This document shows, piece by piece, positions 51,199-63,100 of a DNA stretch of 64,000 bases (positions within the stretch are counted from its first letter, which is position 1; every line of letters begins with the position of its first letter). A model generated the notes under the pieces. That model ran no database searches, had not been told where the DNA came from, and worked only from the letters and a program-made list of their open reading frames with translations. The DNA comes from Oscillatoria sp. CS-180. Its GTDB lineage: Bacteria; Cyanobacteriota; Cyanobacteriia; Phormidesmidales; Phormidesmidaceae. Location: positions 16,329-80,328 of the forward strand of contig NZ_JAQMUB010000042.1 in the NCBI RefSeq assembly GCF_028330965.1, read 5' to 3'. Position numbers and translations under genes: made by a program.

Positions 51199-53373
51199 AT
51201 GGCACGGGGATTTTCGCGTCGTCATTTTCTGCAAACGGCTGGGGCTACCTTAGCGGCTCTAGGCTGGTCGCAGCGGGATGTAATGCTAAGGGGCGATCGC
51301 TATGGTCGTGCTCTAGCTCAATCAACCCCTCGCAAGCTAGCCCTGTTGGTCGGCATCAATGAATATCCCCAAGACGGGTTATTTGCCCCACTGTATGGCT
51401 GTGTGAATGATGTTGAGATGCAGTATCAGCTGCTGGTGCATCGTTTTGGATTTAACCCGAATGACATCGTGAAGCTGACGGATCAGCAGGCAACCCGCGA
51501 CGCCATTCTGACAACCTTTGAAGAACATCTGATTAAACAAGCACAACCTGGTGACGTGGTTGTCTTTCACTTTTCAGGACATGGTTCCAGAGTTGTCGAT
51601 CCTGATCAGGATTTCCCGGATGGCCTCAACAGTACCTTGGTTCCGGTGGATAGTCCGTTACCTGCAGGTTTTCCGCGCAGTGGCGGAGCTGTAGATGACA
51701 TTACGGGCCACACAATTTTTTTACTGGGCAGCGCTATTCCCACCGAAAACTTCACGATGGTGTTGGATAGCTGCCACTCCGGCGGGGCTAAACGAGGCAA
51801 TTTGATCATCCGCGCTCGGCCTGGAGGGAGCGATCTGACGATGAGCGAGGTTGAGCTAGCCTATCAGGACGATCTGCGATCGCGCCTCAATATAAGTCCT
51901 GAAGAATTTATTCGTCGCCGCCGTGAAGGGATTGCCAAAGGCGTGGCGATCGCCTCCGCTCGCCGCAATCAGTACGCTGCTGATGCTCCGTTTGAAGATT
52001 TCTATGCAGGGGCCTTTACGTTTGTCTTAACCCAGTATTTATGGCAACAAACCGGAACAACTTCCTTTAATAGCACCCTTGGTAACGTCGCTCGCACCAC
52101 AACTCAGGTTTCCTTTAGTAATCAAGAACCCCAGTTCGAAACTCAGCCTGGCAGCAGTTTCGATAACGTACCGATCTACTTCACCCAGAAGGCAACTGCT
52201 CCAGCTGAAGCCGTGGTCACTAACATAGCCAGTGGCGAGGTTGAGGTTTGGCTAGGCGGCGTTGATCCGCACAGCTTAGAGGTCTTTGGTGAAGGGGCTG
52301 TTCTGTCAGGCGTTGATAATGCGGGTCAATCACGGGGACTGGTACGCTTGACCCAACGACAGGGGTTAATTGGCAAGGGTCGATTATTAGAAGAAACTAC
52401 GCTGCCAACCGGATTACTACTTCAAGAGCAGATACGGGGCGTTCCTACAGATGTCACCCTGCGTATTGGCTTGGATGAGTCTTTAGGAGAAGACATTGAA
52501 GCTGCTCGTACGGCTTTGTTGGCAGCACCCCGCGTTGAACCGTTGGCTTTAGGCGATCGCGAAGTTCACTATGTGCTGGGCCGCATGACCGCCGCTTATC
52601 GTCAAGAATTGGCCGATCAACCCGGTTTACCTCTAGAAAACAGCATCGGTCTATTTTCCCAAGGGCTGGACCTCGTACCAGATTCCTACGGCAATCCTGG
52701 AGAATCAATAGCGGCAGCCGTGACTCGACTCCAATCCAAATTGAGATCGCTCTTTGCCGCTCGCATGGTCAAACTCACGCTGAATCCCGGTTCCTCTCGC
52801 CTGAATCTCAACGTCGCCATGATTCCTGAATCAGGGAATGAGGTCTATGCTCAACAGTTCACAGTTAGAGGCGGAGAGAATCAATCCGCTCCCCGTCCTG
52901 GCGTTGAGGTGCTGCCCCTCGGCACGGCGCTGCGGTTTGAAATTACAAATCAGGAAAACCGAGACCTCTATCTCAGTGTGCTAGTAATTGATTCCAGCGG
53001 CGTAATGTCTGTCATTTTCCCCAATCAGTGGGTCGCTTCGACTGAGGCCACTCTTCTTCCCGCAGGGGAAACGCTGCAGCTCCCCAATCCCGTGACTGAT
53101 TCGTTCCGACTGGTAACCCAGGAACCTAAGGGGACAACTGAAGTTTTGATTGTCGCTAGCAGCAATCCATTAGACAATGCGCTGAGAGGGTTGCAGGCGA
53201 TCGCAGATGACACCGGAATCAGTCGCGGCCCCCTCGGTATTAGTGACCCAACCGATGTCGTCAACGGCTTACTGGACGATATTAGTGCCACTGACAGCAA
53301 CACTTCCCCATCAGTCCAACCTGTTAGCGTGACTCAGCTAGCCGCTTTGTCTATCACATTTGACGTTGTTTAA
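51199..53373 (+). CDS. Orthocaspase (caspase-like C14 peptidase) with Tat signal and DUF4384-like tail
   Basis: A 724-residue protein with a twin-arginine signal (FSRRHFLQTAGATLAALGW). The p20-like domain has the His/Cys dyad: VVFHFSGHGSRV (His ~127) and MVLDSCHSGGAKRG (Cys ~191). It starts with ALLVGINEYPQDGLFAPLYGCVNDVEM, typical of metacaspase-type enzymes of prokaryotes. Orthocaspases cleave after Arg/Lys and are linked to stress and cell death. The C-terminal ~250 residues form a beta-rich DUF4384-like region ending near 680. A 147 bp gap upstream holds a small hairpin (ATCCTGA/TCAGGAT). Confidence 0.92.
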   Translation: MARGFSRRHFLQTAGATLAALGWSQRDVMLRGDRYGRALAQSTPRKLALLVGINEYPQDGLFAPLYGCVNDVEMQYQLLVHRFGFNPNDIVKLTDQQATRDAILTTFEEHLIKQAQPGDVVVFHFSGHGSRVVDPDQDFPDGLNSTLVPVDSPLPAGFPRSGGAVDDITGHTIFLLGSAIPTENFTMVLDSCHSGGAKRGNLIIRARPGGSDLTMSEVELAYQDDLRSRLNISPEEFIRRRREGIAKGVAIASARRNQYAADAPFEDFYAGAFTFVLTQYLWQQTGTTSFNSTLGNVARTTTQVSFSNQEPQFETQPGSSFDNVPIYFTQKATAPAEAVVTNIASGEVEVWLGGVDPHSLEVFGEGAVLSGVDNAGQSRGLVRLTQRQGLIGKGRLLEETTLPTGLLLQEQIRGVPTDVTLRIGLDESLGEDIEAARTALLAAPRVEPLALGDREVHYVLGRMTAAYRQELADQPGLPLENSIGLFSQGLDLVPDSYGNPGESIAAAVTRLQSKLRSLFAARMVKLTLNPGSSRLNLNVAMIPESGNEVYAQQFTVRGGENQSAPRPGVEVLPLGTALRFEITNQENRDLYLSVLVIDSSGVMSVIFPNQWVASTEATLLPAGETLQLPNPVTDSFRLVTQEPKGTTEVLIVASSNPLDNALRGLQAIADDTGISRGPLGISDPTDVVNGLLDDISATDSNTSPSVQPVSVTQLAALSITFDVV

Positions 53374-53426
53374 CGCGATTGCTTTTCCTACTCCTGATTG
53401 TCTCAATTCTCTACCGTTCAAGAACC

Positions 53427-53534
53427 ATGGAAAATACACCTAATTTAGATGCACTATTGGCCGTCATTGCGATCGCTATCTTATTGGGCGGTCTTTGGAT
53501 GCTCATCAGCGGCATTAACAGCATGAGTGATTGA
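53427..53534 (+). CDS. Single-pass small membrane protein (35 aa)
   Basis: MENTPNLDALLAVIAIAILL begins a 35-residue frame ending SGINSMSD. A single ~21-residue hydrophobic helix (residues 10-30), an acidic N-terminus and no charges inside the helix are consistent with a small membrane protein. It starts 53 bp after the orthocaspase stop on the same strand. No clear ribosome-binding site is present, and a chance ORF cannot be excluded. The next element is a repeat starting 10 bp after its stop. Confidence 0.5.
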   Translation: MENTPNLDALLAVIAIAILLGGLWMLISGINSMSD

Positions 53535-54134
53535 TTTCTATCTAGCTTTTAGCCATCTAGGCTTGTGCACCCATTAGCATCCAGATGCTCAGCCCATCGC
53601 CAGATGGCTCGCCGTCTTGTTCCAACAGAACCGGCAACGGCTATAACTCTCTCTATAGGAATTGAGAATTCATCCGTTTTCGAGCGAACGTATTTATACT
53701 GACAAAACAGTTAAAGATCAACAAATCAACCGTATTTTCCGAGCCATCGATTTAAAGCTACAAAGGTTAAGCAAAAACCGCAATCCGTGTTTTTTCTAGC
53801 ATTAACATAAAGGCTTTTTCTAAGCATACAAAAATTAATAGAGGAAAAGTATGGGTTCATTGCTTTATTATCCCGTAGCTTTGTAACGGCTGAAATATTT
53901 GCAATGAATATGTTTCAGAATGGCCAAGGCATCAAATTAAACGAATTAATCAAAATATCTACCCATAGAACTATCTGACATTACTGCATTTCAGCAATCT
54001 AAAATCAAATAACAGTCTAAGTGTTTTGCCTGAACATGAATAGCGCACGGCATAGCACCTCAGCATTAAGGGCACGCTAGAGAAGATGACATTGATGGTT
54101 GTCTATTGAGTGCATGTTTGCAGGAGGTTCTATC
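53535..54134. other. Intergenic stretch before the giant gene (600 bp)
   Basis: Contains a full copy of the dispersed element (53544-53648). The other ~485 bp are AT-rich, with no supportable gene. It ends with the ribosome-binding site AGGAGG (54122-54127). Confidence 0.5.
53544..53648 (-). repeat. Dispersed ~105 bp inverted-repeat element, full copy (reverse orientation)
   Basis: Read on the minus strand: TATAGCCGTTGCCGGTTCTG, then TTGGAACAAGACGGCGAGCC, then ATCTGG. The right end is GCACAAGCCTAGATGGCTAA. GCCATCT and AGATGGC are perfect inverted arms, and the termini AGtTATAGCC / GGCTAaAaGCT are near-inverted. It lies between a small ORF and the giant gene. Confidence 0.78.
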
Positions 54135-57100
54135 GTGCAGTTAATTCAAAGCTGTCGGTCTCTAGTATTTGTTGATAGAAATGTTGACTTTCAAAGGACT
54201 CTTTCAAAGAGCATTTCTATATCAGAAACGAGCATTTATTACTTAGATACTGGCCGAGATACGATCGCCCAAATTTCAGATGTATTAGCTGTACATCCTG
54301 AAGTTAATACTTTGCATTTACTCAGTCATGGCTCACCCGGAAGTCTACAATTAGGCGACCTAAAACTTGACTTACAAAACCTAAATCAATATGCTCATCA
54401 TTTAAAGAAGTGGTTTCGCTCGGTCAATACCGCTAATCTTGTCATTTATGGTTGCCGGGTCGCAGCAGGAGCCGTTGGCGAAGCTTTTGTCAGTGCGCTT
54501 CATCAACTCACCGGTGCTGCGATCGCAGCCTCCACTACACCCACAGGGTCAGCTCAACTAGGCGGCGACTGGGAACTTCAGTATCAGATCGGTCAACCCT
54601 CCTGGAGGCTACCTTTCAGTCAAGAAACCCTACAGAGCTATCCAGGTATCTTGGCCGCACCCGAGATTACCGATGCCGAGACTGCACCCCGGACAGGACT
54701 TGAAGATACCGACCTCGTTATCAATGGCATCACGATTAGTGACTCAGACAGTCCCACTCAGTCCGTTACGCTTTCTATCGCTAGTGGCACACTGACGCTG
54801 GCCAGCACAGGTGGTCTAACTAACGTTCTTGGCGACGGCAGTAATTCAATTAGTTTCGACGGCTCAGTGAGTGACGTCAATGCAGCGATCGCTGGACTCA
54901 CCTACACGCCCGTCGGCGAAACAGATGGTGATTTCACCCTAAAAATTACGACATCTGATGGCGTCGATACCGCCAGTCTCGACGTTCCACTATCCATCAC
55001 TCCCGTTAACGACGCTCCAACCCTTACACCTAGTCCAGCAATCGTATTAGAAGGCAACACGGTTACTTTTGCCGACGTCAATTTTGGTATCGCCGACGTT
55101 GATAACCTGCCTGTACAAATCATCATCAAAATTGACCGCTTGCCTGACAAAGGCGTACTTAGGCATAACGGTGCACCTGTTGTTGTTGGCTCCACGTTCT
55201 CGTCAGACCAAATTAGCGGTTTGGTCTACCATCACGATGGCACTCAAACCACCGTTGCCAATGGAACAATCGATGGTTTCGCAGTGACGGTTGACGACGG
55301 AGCTGGTGGCTTTGTTGGCAGCACTGACATCCCCATCACGATTGATCCTGTCAACCAGCCACCAAGTTTAAGCGGTGATGAAATCGTCTTTGAGGGCGAG
55401 ACAAATCACAAAATTAATGTCACCATTGCGGACCCCGATCAAACTCAACCGTTCTCTGTTGAAATTCTAAGTCTGCCTACGGATGGCGTTCTTCAAGTCA
55501 ATGGCATTGATGCTACAGTCGGGCAAATTTTGTCAGGTACGGACCTCGACAACATTACCTACAGCCACGATGGAAATGATGGACCGCTGAACGATGGCTT
55601 TCCTCTGGATGATAGTTTCGACGTACGGCTATCAGACGATGGCGGCGGCACAGGCGTTCCTGCCACGGTAGACACGACTATCGAACTGGATATTGTTCCT
55701 AACAATGATGATCCAACTCTGGTCAACAATACAGGGACAGCACTGGATTTGACGACAGGGCGTCATGTCACAATCACCAACGCCATGCTGCAGGTCACTG
55801 ACCCCGATTCGTCAGATACTCAGCTGACCTACACCATCACTAAACTTCCTACAGAGGGTTTACTACTGAGGGAAAAGACGCCAGGCAACTTCGTCAGTCT
55901 AGTTGTTGGTTCAACCATCACTCAGGCTGATTTAGATGCTGGCAAGCTCTCCTACATCTTTTCCAACAATACGAACAGCGTCACCGTCCCCGATAGCTTT
56001 GAATTCACTGTCAGAGACGCAGAACTACGAAGTTGGCCTAGCTTGCGCGAAGGCGGCATCTATCCTGATGAGAACAGCAACACGCTGTCAGAGATCCCCT
56101 TCAACCTAACCATCAACTCAGATACACCTTCTGGCCCTGGCTTGGCAACAGACCAAGGCAACTATCCTCCAGACTCATTAGGCAGCCCACCCACAGGCGA
56201 TACCCAAGGTGATCCTAGCGGCTACCACAGCAATGGTGTGGCCTTGCTAGAGGGAGATAGTGTTGCCATCACTAATGCTGAGCTGCAAGTTACAGACCCT
56301 GACAGTACGCCTGATCAAGTTATCTTCCGCCTTACGAATATTCCTGATGGGGGTACGCTACTGCTCGATGGCAATCCACTTGGGCTGTACGATAGCTTCT
56401 CTCAAAAAGATATTGATGACGGTAAACTTTCCTTCCAGCATGCTGGCGGTGAAATCTTTAACGACAAATTTGAGTTTTCGTTAAGCGATGGCGCAAACGT
56501 CACGACTGATAACAATACGCCATTCGAGTTCGATATATCAGTTACGCCCATCAATGACTCTCCTACCGCGACTGCTGGCGGTAATCCCTTCGTCAAGGAA
56601 GGGGAGAGTGTTGTCATCATTTCAGGCTCTCACTTATCTATCGGAGACGTTGACGGCACTGGACAAACGCCAACCTTCACGCCAACCCCTAACCCCAACT
56701 ATGCCGACTCCAACACTCTGACCTTCAAGGTCACAACGCTGCCGCAACATGGAACGTTGAAAGTCAATGGTGTGGTGGTCGATGCCAATACGGTGATCAC
56801 CAAAGCCGATCTGGATGCTGGCAATCTGGTGTATGAGCACGGCGGTGATGAATTCTTCTCAGATTTCTTTGAGGTTCAGCCTAACGACAACACAGGCACC
56901 GCTAATGAACTAGGGAACATTGAACGGGTCAACATTGACATCGCTACCGTCAACGACAATCCCTCTCCCCTCGAAGTCGTTCACCTAACGGTTGCTGAAG
57001 GTGAGGGCGATACCATCCACGGGTCGAATCCTCCAGTAGGTGCAGGTCCAGGTCGTCTCGTCTACCAGGATCCTGACAACACAACGGTTCAGAGACAGTA

Positions 57101-60100
57101 TCTAATCACCGAGATTACTCAGTACGGCGCTCTCACCAAGAACGGAGCCGCGCTTGGGGTCGGCAGTGTCTTCTCGCAGGAAGATTTGGATAACAACCTA
57201 ATTGAATACCTGCATGATGGGACGGAAAACTTCAGCGATCAGTTTAAGTTCCAGGTACGGGATGGCGGCGGTGAGGTTGTTCCAGGTACATACAACATCA
57301 CTGTCAACCCTCCCGTTAATGATGCGCCAGAGCTAACGGTTCCAACCGATACACAAACCTTTGATACCACGACACCATTTGTCTTTAGCACGGGCAATGG
57401 GAATGCGATCGCCATTGACGATCCTGACCTATTCCCCACCGTAGATCCAGGTGAGACAGACCTCATTCGCGTCACCTTAAATCTACAGGACGCTCCGAAC
57501 AGCACCCATGCCGCTAGCACGATCACCTTAGCCTCAAGCAACAATCTCACCATCACAGGCAACGATGGTACGCCAGGTGGACTGGTAACCCTTGAAGGCA
57601 AGTTGGCGGATGTGCAGGCAGCCTTGGAAGGAATGTCGATTCAGGTTCCCAACGACGAAGATCAGACGTTAGACCTTGTTGTCACCGTGGACGATCGCCT
57701 CGATCCTAACGATCCCTCCGCTGGCAACAATGGTGGTCGCGATCCCTCGGATGCGGTAGCGGGCTATAACGTCATCACGAAGTCCATTGCCATCAATGCC
57801 AGTAACGACAACGATCCGCCTGTTGTCACGGCTCCAGCATCAGCAGACGTCAACGAAGACGGCACCCTAGCCTTCAACGGCGGTGCAGGTACAGGCTTTG
57901 GCGGCCTGATTTCCATCGATGATCCGGATGACTTTGGTTCACCGATGCAGATCACCCTGTCTATTGACAGCGGTAGCGGCACCTTGAATTTACCAGGGGC
58001 AACCGATAACGGCACCGAAACTGTTACGCTCACTGGTTCAGAGTCTGAGATCAACGCGGCGCTACAGAACCTGGTTTATACGCCGACCGCAGACTTCAAC
58101 GGCCCAGTCACCCTCACGACAACAGTAAATGACCTAGGCAACACTGGCGGCGCACCCCAGACCGATACCAAAACGGTTGCCATCACCGTTAATCCCATCA
58201 ACGATCAGCCGGGAGTTACCGTTCCAGGGTTACAAGTTATCGATGATGGGACTCCGTTAACCTTTAATTCTGGCGATATCGCTATTTCTGATACTGTCGA
58301 TTTAGATCAGGGTGCGTCTGACGCATTCAGCGTCACTGTCGCAGCAACGCAAGTTTCCGATGGTTCGCCTTTTGGCACGTTGGCAGCAACAGCCAGTGGC
58401 AGCGCCTCTGTGACCAACACGAGTCCCGATACGCTGACGATCAGTGGTACCCGTGACGATGTTAACGCGACCTTAGACAGTCTCAGTTTCACGCCCAGCG
58501 ACTACAACGCTGATCAGACTATCGAGATTTCGGTCACTGTTGATGACAGCAATAATGGGGCCGAAGGGACAAGTAGCACTGGAGAACCAACCACTGACGC
58601 CGGTAGCTTCCTGGTCAATATTTCAGGCCAGAACGAGGCTCCGACGATTACACCACCTGCCAACACCCTAAGCGTTGCTGAGGATTCAACCCTCACGCTG
58701 ACGGGGGCAGGCAATGTTTTCAGCTTTGATGACCCCGATGATTTTGGCGCTAACAATCTACAAGCAACGGTTACGGTTGATCACGGCACGTTGTCTCTGG
58801 TTGCCAACGATGGCACAACGGTTACTGGGGACAATACAAATACGCTGACCATTACAGGTACTGAAGACCAGATCAATGCGGCTCTAGACGGTCTCCAGTT
58901 CACTCCAGTCGCAGATTTCCACGGCATCAATGCCAACAGTGCAGATCTAACGGTCACGATTGACGACAAGGGCAACACAGGTTCTGGAGCCAACGGAGTT
59001 CATTCCCAGACCAAGACGATCGCAATCACGCCCGTCAACGATCGCCCCGTTGCCTCGGGCAGCATTACCCTCGCCGCAGGCACTGAAGATGTTACTCCTA
59101 GCAGCGCCGATACATTGTCAGCGCTCATTACCGCAAACAACAACTACAGCGACGCTAAAGACAATCAGACCGGGAACGGTGGCGACACTACGGAAACTGG
59201 GCTGAGTCATGTCGCTGTTGTCGGCAGCACGGGTTATGACGCTGGACAAGGTGCTTGGCAGGTCAGTGATGGAGCTGGCGGCTGGATTGATATTCCTGCA
59301 ACAGGGCTATCGGAAACGAGCGCATTGGTCTTTCCAAAAGATCGTCAGATTCGTTTTGTCCCTGCGCCTGACTTCCACGGAACTCCTGGCAGCCTCAACA
59401 TTCGCTTAGCCGATTCCAGTGCCGCCGTTACGTCCAGCAGTAACGCCGCAGACTTTCAGAATCTCACCACCAACGGCGGCACCACTCCAACTGGAGCTTG
59501 GTCTGAGGATGCTATCCCAGTTAGCATCACCGGCATCAATACCGTTAATGATGCGCCGACTATTACCGATCCGGCAACGCCTGCGGCTTTAGTCGCGATC
59601 GATGAAGACACAACTGCTCCCGTAGGCGACACGGTCAACGGCCTACTCGGCAGCAAATACAGTGATGGCCCTGACAATCAGAGTGCTATTTCAGGCGGTG
59701 GCAACACAGAGACGCCTCTAGCAGGCATTGCCATTATTAACAACACGGCTACCGACCCAGTCAATGAAGGCGTTTGGGAATATGACACCGGATCAGGATG
59801 GGTGCCTGTCCCCACGTCAGGCTTGAGCGATACGTCCGCCCTCGTGATTCCTGCAACTGCTGAACTGCGATTTGTACCCGTTGCTGACTATAACGGCACC
59901 CCGGGGCAGCTAACAGTGCGCCTCTCCGATGGCAATGGCTTCTCACCCGGCTCGGCTGTAGACATCTCTAGCGGCATTAATACCCCTGGTGGTTGGTCTG
60001 CTGACACCACTAATCTGGTCACCACGGTCAACCCAGTCAATGACACCCCCGACATTGCAGGCACCGCCGGAACCACTTTCGAAGAAGGGGATAGTGCAAA

Positions 60101-63100
60101 ACTAGTCGCTACGGGCATCAGTGTGAGTGACGTTGATGCTCCTCATTTCAACGGAGGTAGCTTAGCGATCGCCCTTGATGGCTATCAGCCCGGCGACACG
60201 CTAGCCATCAACAACCAAGGAACGGGATCTGGAGAAATTGGCATCTCGGGCACGAATGTCACTTACGAAGGGGTAGTTATTGGGACGGTCACAGGAGGCA
60301 CTGATAGTGACCTCGTTATCAACTTCACGTCTACAGCTGCTACACCGACTGCGGTAGAAGCGTTGGTTGAGCAACTGACCTACTTCACCAATAGCGACAA
60401 CCCCACTGATTTTGGCAACGACCCCACTCGCGACCTCACCATTACTCTCAACGACGGTGGCAACACAGGTTCGGGCGGTGCCAAAGAGGACTTACTGACA
60501 GGGGTGATCACCGTCAACGCGGTGAATGATCCGCCCACAGTTGTAACCAGTGCTGGAACAACCACCTTTACAGAAGGTCAAAATGTCCCTTCAACTCCGG
60601 TTGTGATTGATCCAGCGGTCACCGTTGATGACATCGACAGCCTGACTCTGGCCTCCGCTGTCGTCTCAATCACCGCAGGCCATGAGCCGGAAGATGTACT
60701 TGCTTTCATCAACGACAACAGCACGCTATACGGCAATATCCAGGTTGATAATTTCAATCCCACCACAGGGGAACTGTCTCTATCCTCGTTAGGTGCAACG
60801 GCAACTAAGGCCCAGTGGCAAAACGTGCTGCAAGCCATCACCTACAACAACACGAGCGATACACCCGACGACACTAATCGCACAGTTTCCTTCAAGGTGA
60901 ATGATGGTGGGCTGGAAAGTACGATCGCAACCAAAGATATCGTGGTCGTTCCGACCAATGACGACCCGACAGCCGTAAATGACACCAACAGCATCACTGA
61001 AGACACAGTTGCCCCCGTCACGGATGATCTCACACCTAATGCGAGTAGCCCACCCAATGACAGCGACCCGGACAACGACACGCTGACGGTGACTCAGATC
61101 CAGCATGGGTCAACCACTGAAACGGATCCTGCGGCTGACATTACAGGTGACTACGGCACCCTGGACTGGACGGGTAACGGCACCTACTCCTACACGCTCG
61201 ACAACAAAAATCCAGCGGTACAGGGGCTGGATGACGGCGAAACGCTGACCGAAACTTTCACTTACGAAATCAGCGATGGTCAAGGTGGCACTGACACAGC
61301 CACTTTGACCATCACCATTGATGGCGTCAACGATGCTCCGGTTGTTGAGACGGCGATCGCCAACCAAAATACACCCGATGACACCACCATTGCACCCGTT
61401 GATATCTCGGGCAACTTCAGCGATCCTGACACGAATGACATCCTGACCTACACCGCAGTCGGACTTCCGCCAGGACTAACCCTTGACCCCAACACGGGCA
61501 TCATCACCGGCACGATTGACAACAGTGCCTCTCAGGGTGGTCCCGGCAGCGATGGCATCTACTCCATCACCGTCACCGCCAAGGACGACAACGGCGAAAC
61601 CGTTGATCAGGTCTTCACCTGGACGGTCACCAACCCGGCACCTACTGCGACTGACAACACAGCCGATGTCATCGAAGACACGACCCCCAGCGATAGCGGC
61701 GACCTCATCAGCGATGACGATGGTACCGGCGTTGACAGTGACCCCGATGGCGATACTCTAACGATTGCCCAAGTTCAGCATGGCTCAACTACTGAAACCG
61801 ATCCCACACAAGACGTTACGGGCGACTACGGCACCCTGGACTGGAACGCCGATGGCACCTACACCTATACGGTGGATGGCAAGAGCACAGCCGTTCAGGC
61901 TCTAGATGAAGGGGAAACCCTCACCGAAGTCTTCACTTACACAATGGATGATGGAGAAGGCGGTACGGATACCGCAACGCTGACAGTCACGGTCAATGGC
62001 AGTAACGATGCACCCGTGGCAGGGGCAGCGATCTCTGACCAGAATAATCCCGACAGCACTACCATCACACCACTCGATGTCTCAGGTAACTTCAGCGACC
62101 CTGACACCACCGATGTCCTGACCTATACGGCAGCAGGACTCCCTCCAGGTTTGACTCTTGATTCCAAAACAGGTGAAATCACAGGAACTCTAGACTCTAG
62201 CGCCTCTCAGGGCGGTCCTGGCAGTGACGGCATCTACTCCATCACCGTCACCGCTAAGGACGACAATGGTGAAACGGTTGACCAGGTCTTTACCTGGACG
62301 GTCACCAACCCTGTTCCTACTGCGACTGACAACACAGCCGATGTCGTCGAAGACACAACTCCCAGCGATAGCGGCGACCTTATCACCGATGATGACGGCA
62401 ACGGCGTTGACAGTGTCCCCGATGGCGATACCCTAACGATTGCCCAAGTTCAGCATGGCTCAACTACTGAAACCGACCCCACACAAGACGTTACGGGCGA
62501 CTATGGCACTCTAGACTGGAACGCCGATGGTACCTACACCTACACGGTGGATGGCAAGAGCACAGCCGTTCAAGCTCTAGATGAAGGAGAGACGCTAACT
62601 GAGACCTTCACCTATACGCTGGACGACAGTGAAGGCGGGACGGATACGGCAACGCTGACGGTGACCATCACCGGTGAGAACGACGCCCCGGTTGCGGGGA
62701 CAGCGATCATCAACCAAAACACGCCTGATGACACCGACATCACACCACTGGATATTTCGGGCAACTTCAGCGACCCAGACACCACAGATGTCCTGACTTA
62801 CACCGCAGTTGGTCTACCGCCAGGGCTGACCCTCGACCCCAACACGGGCATCATCACAGGCACCATCGATAACAGTGCCTCTCAGGGTGGTCCTGGCAGC
62901 GACGGCATTTATTCCATCACCGTCACCGCCAAGGATGACAGTGGTGAAACCGTTGACCAGATCTTCACGTGGACCGTCACTAACCCGGCACCTATCGCGA
63001 CTGACAACACAGCTAGTGTCGTCGAAGACACGACCCCCAGCGATAGCGGCGACCTCATCAGCGATGATGATGGCAACGGTGCAGACAATGACCCCGATGG

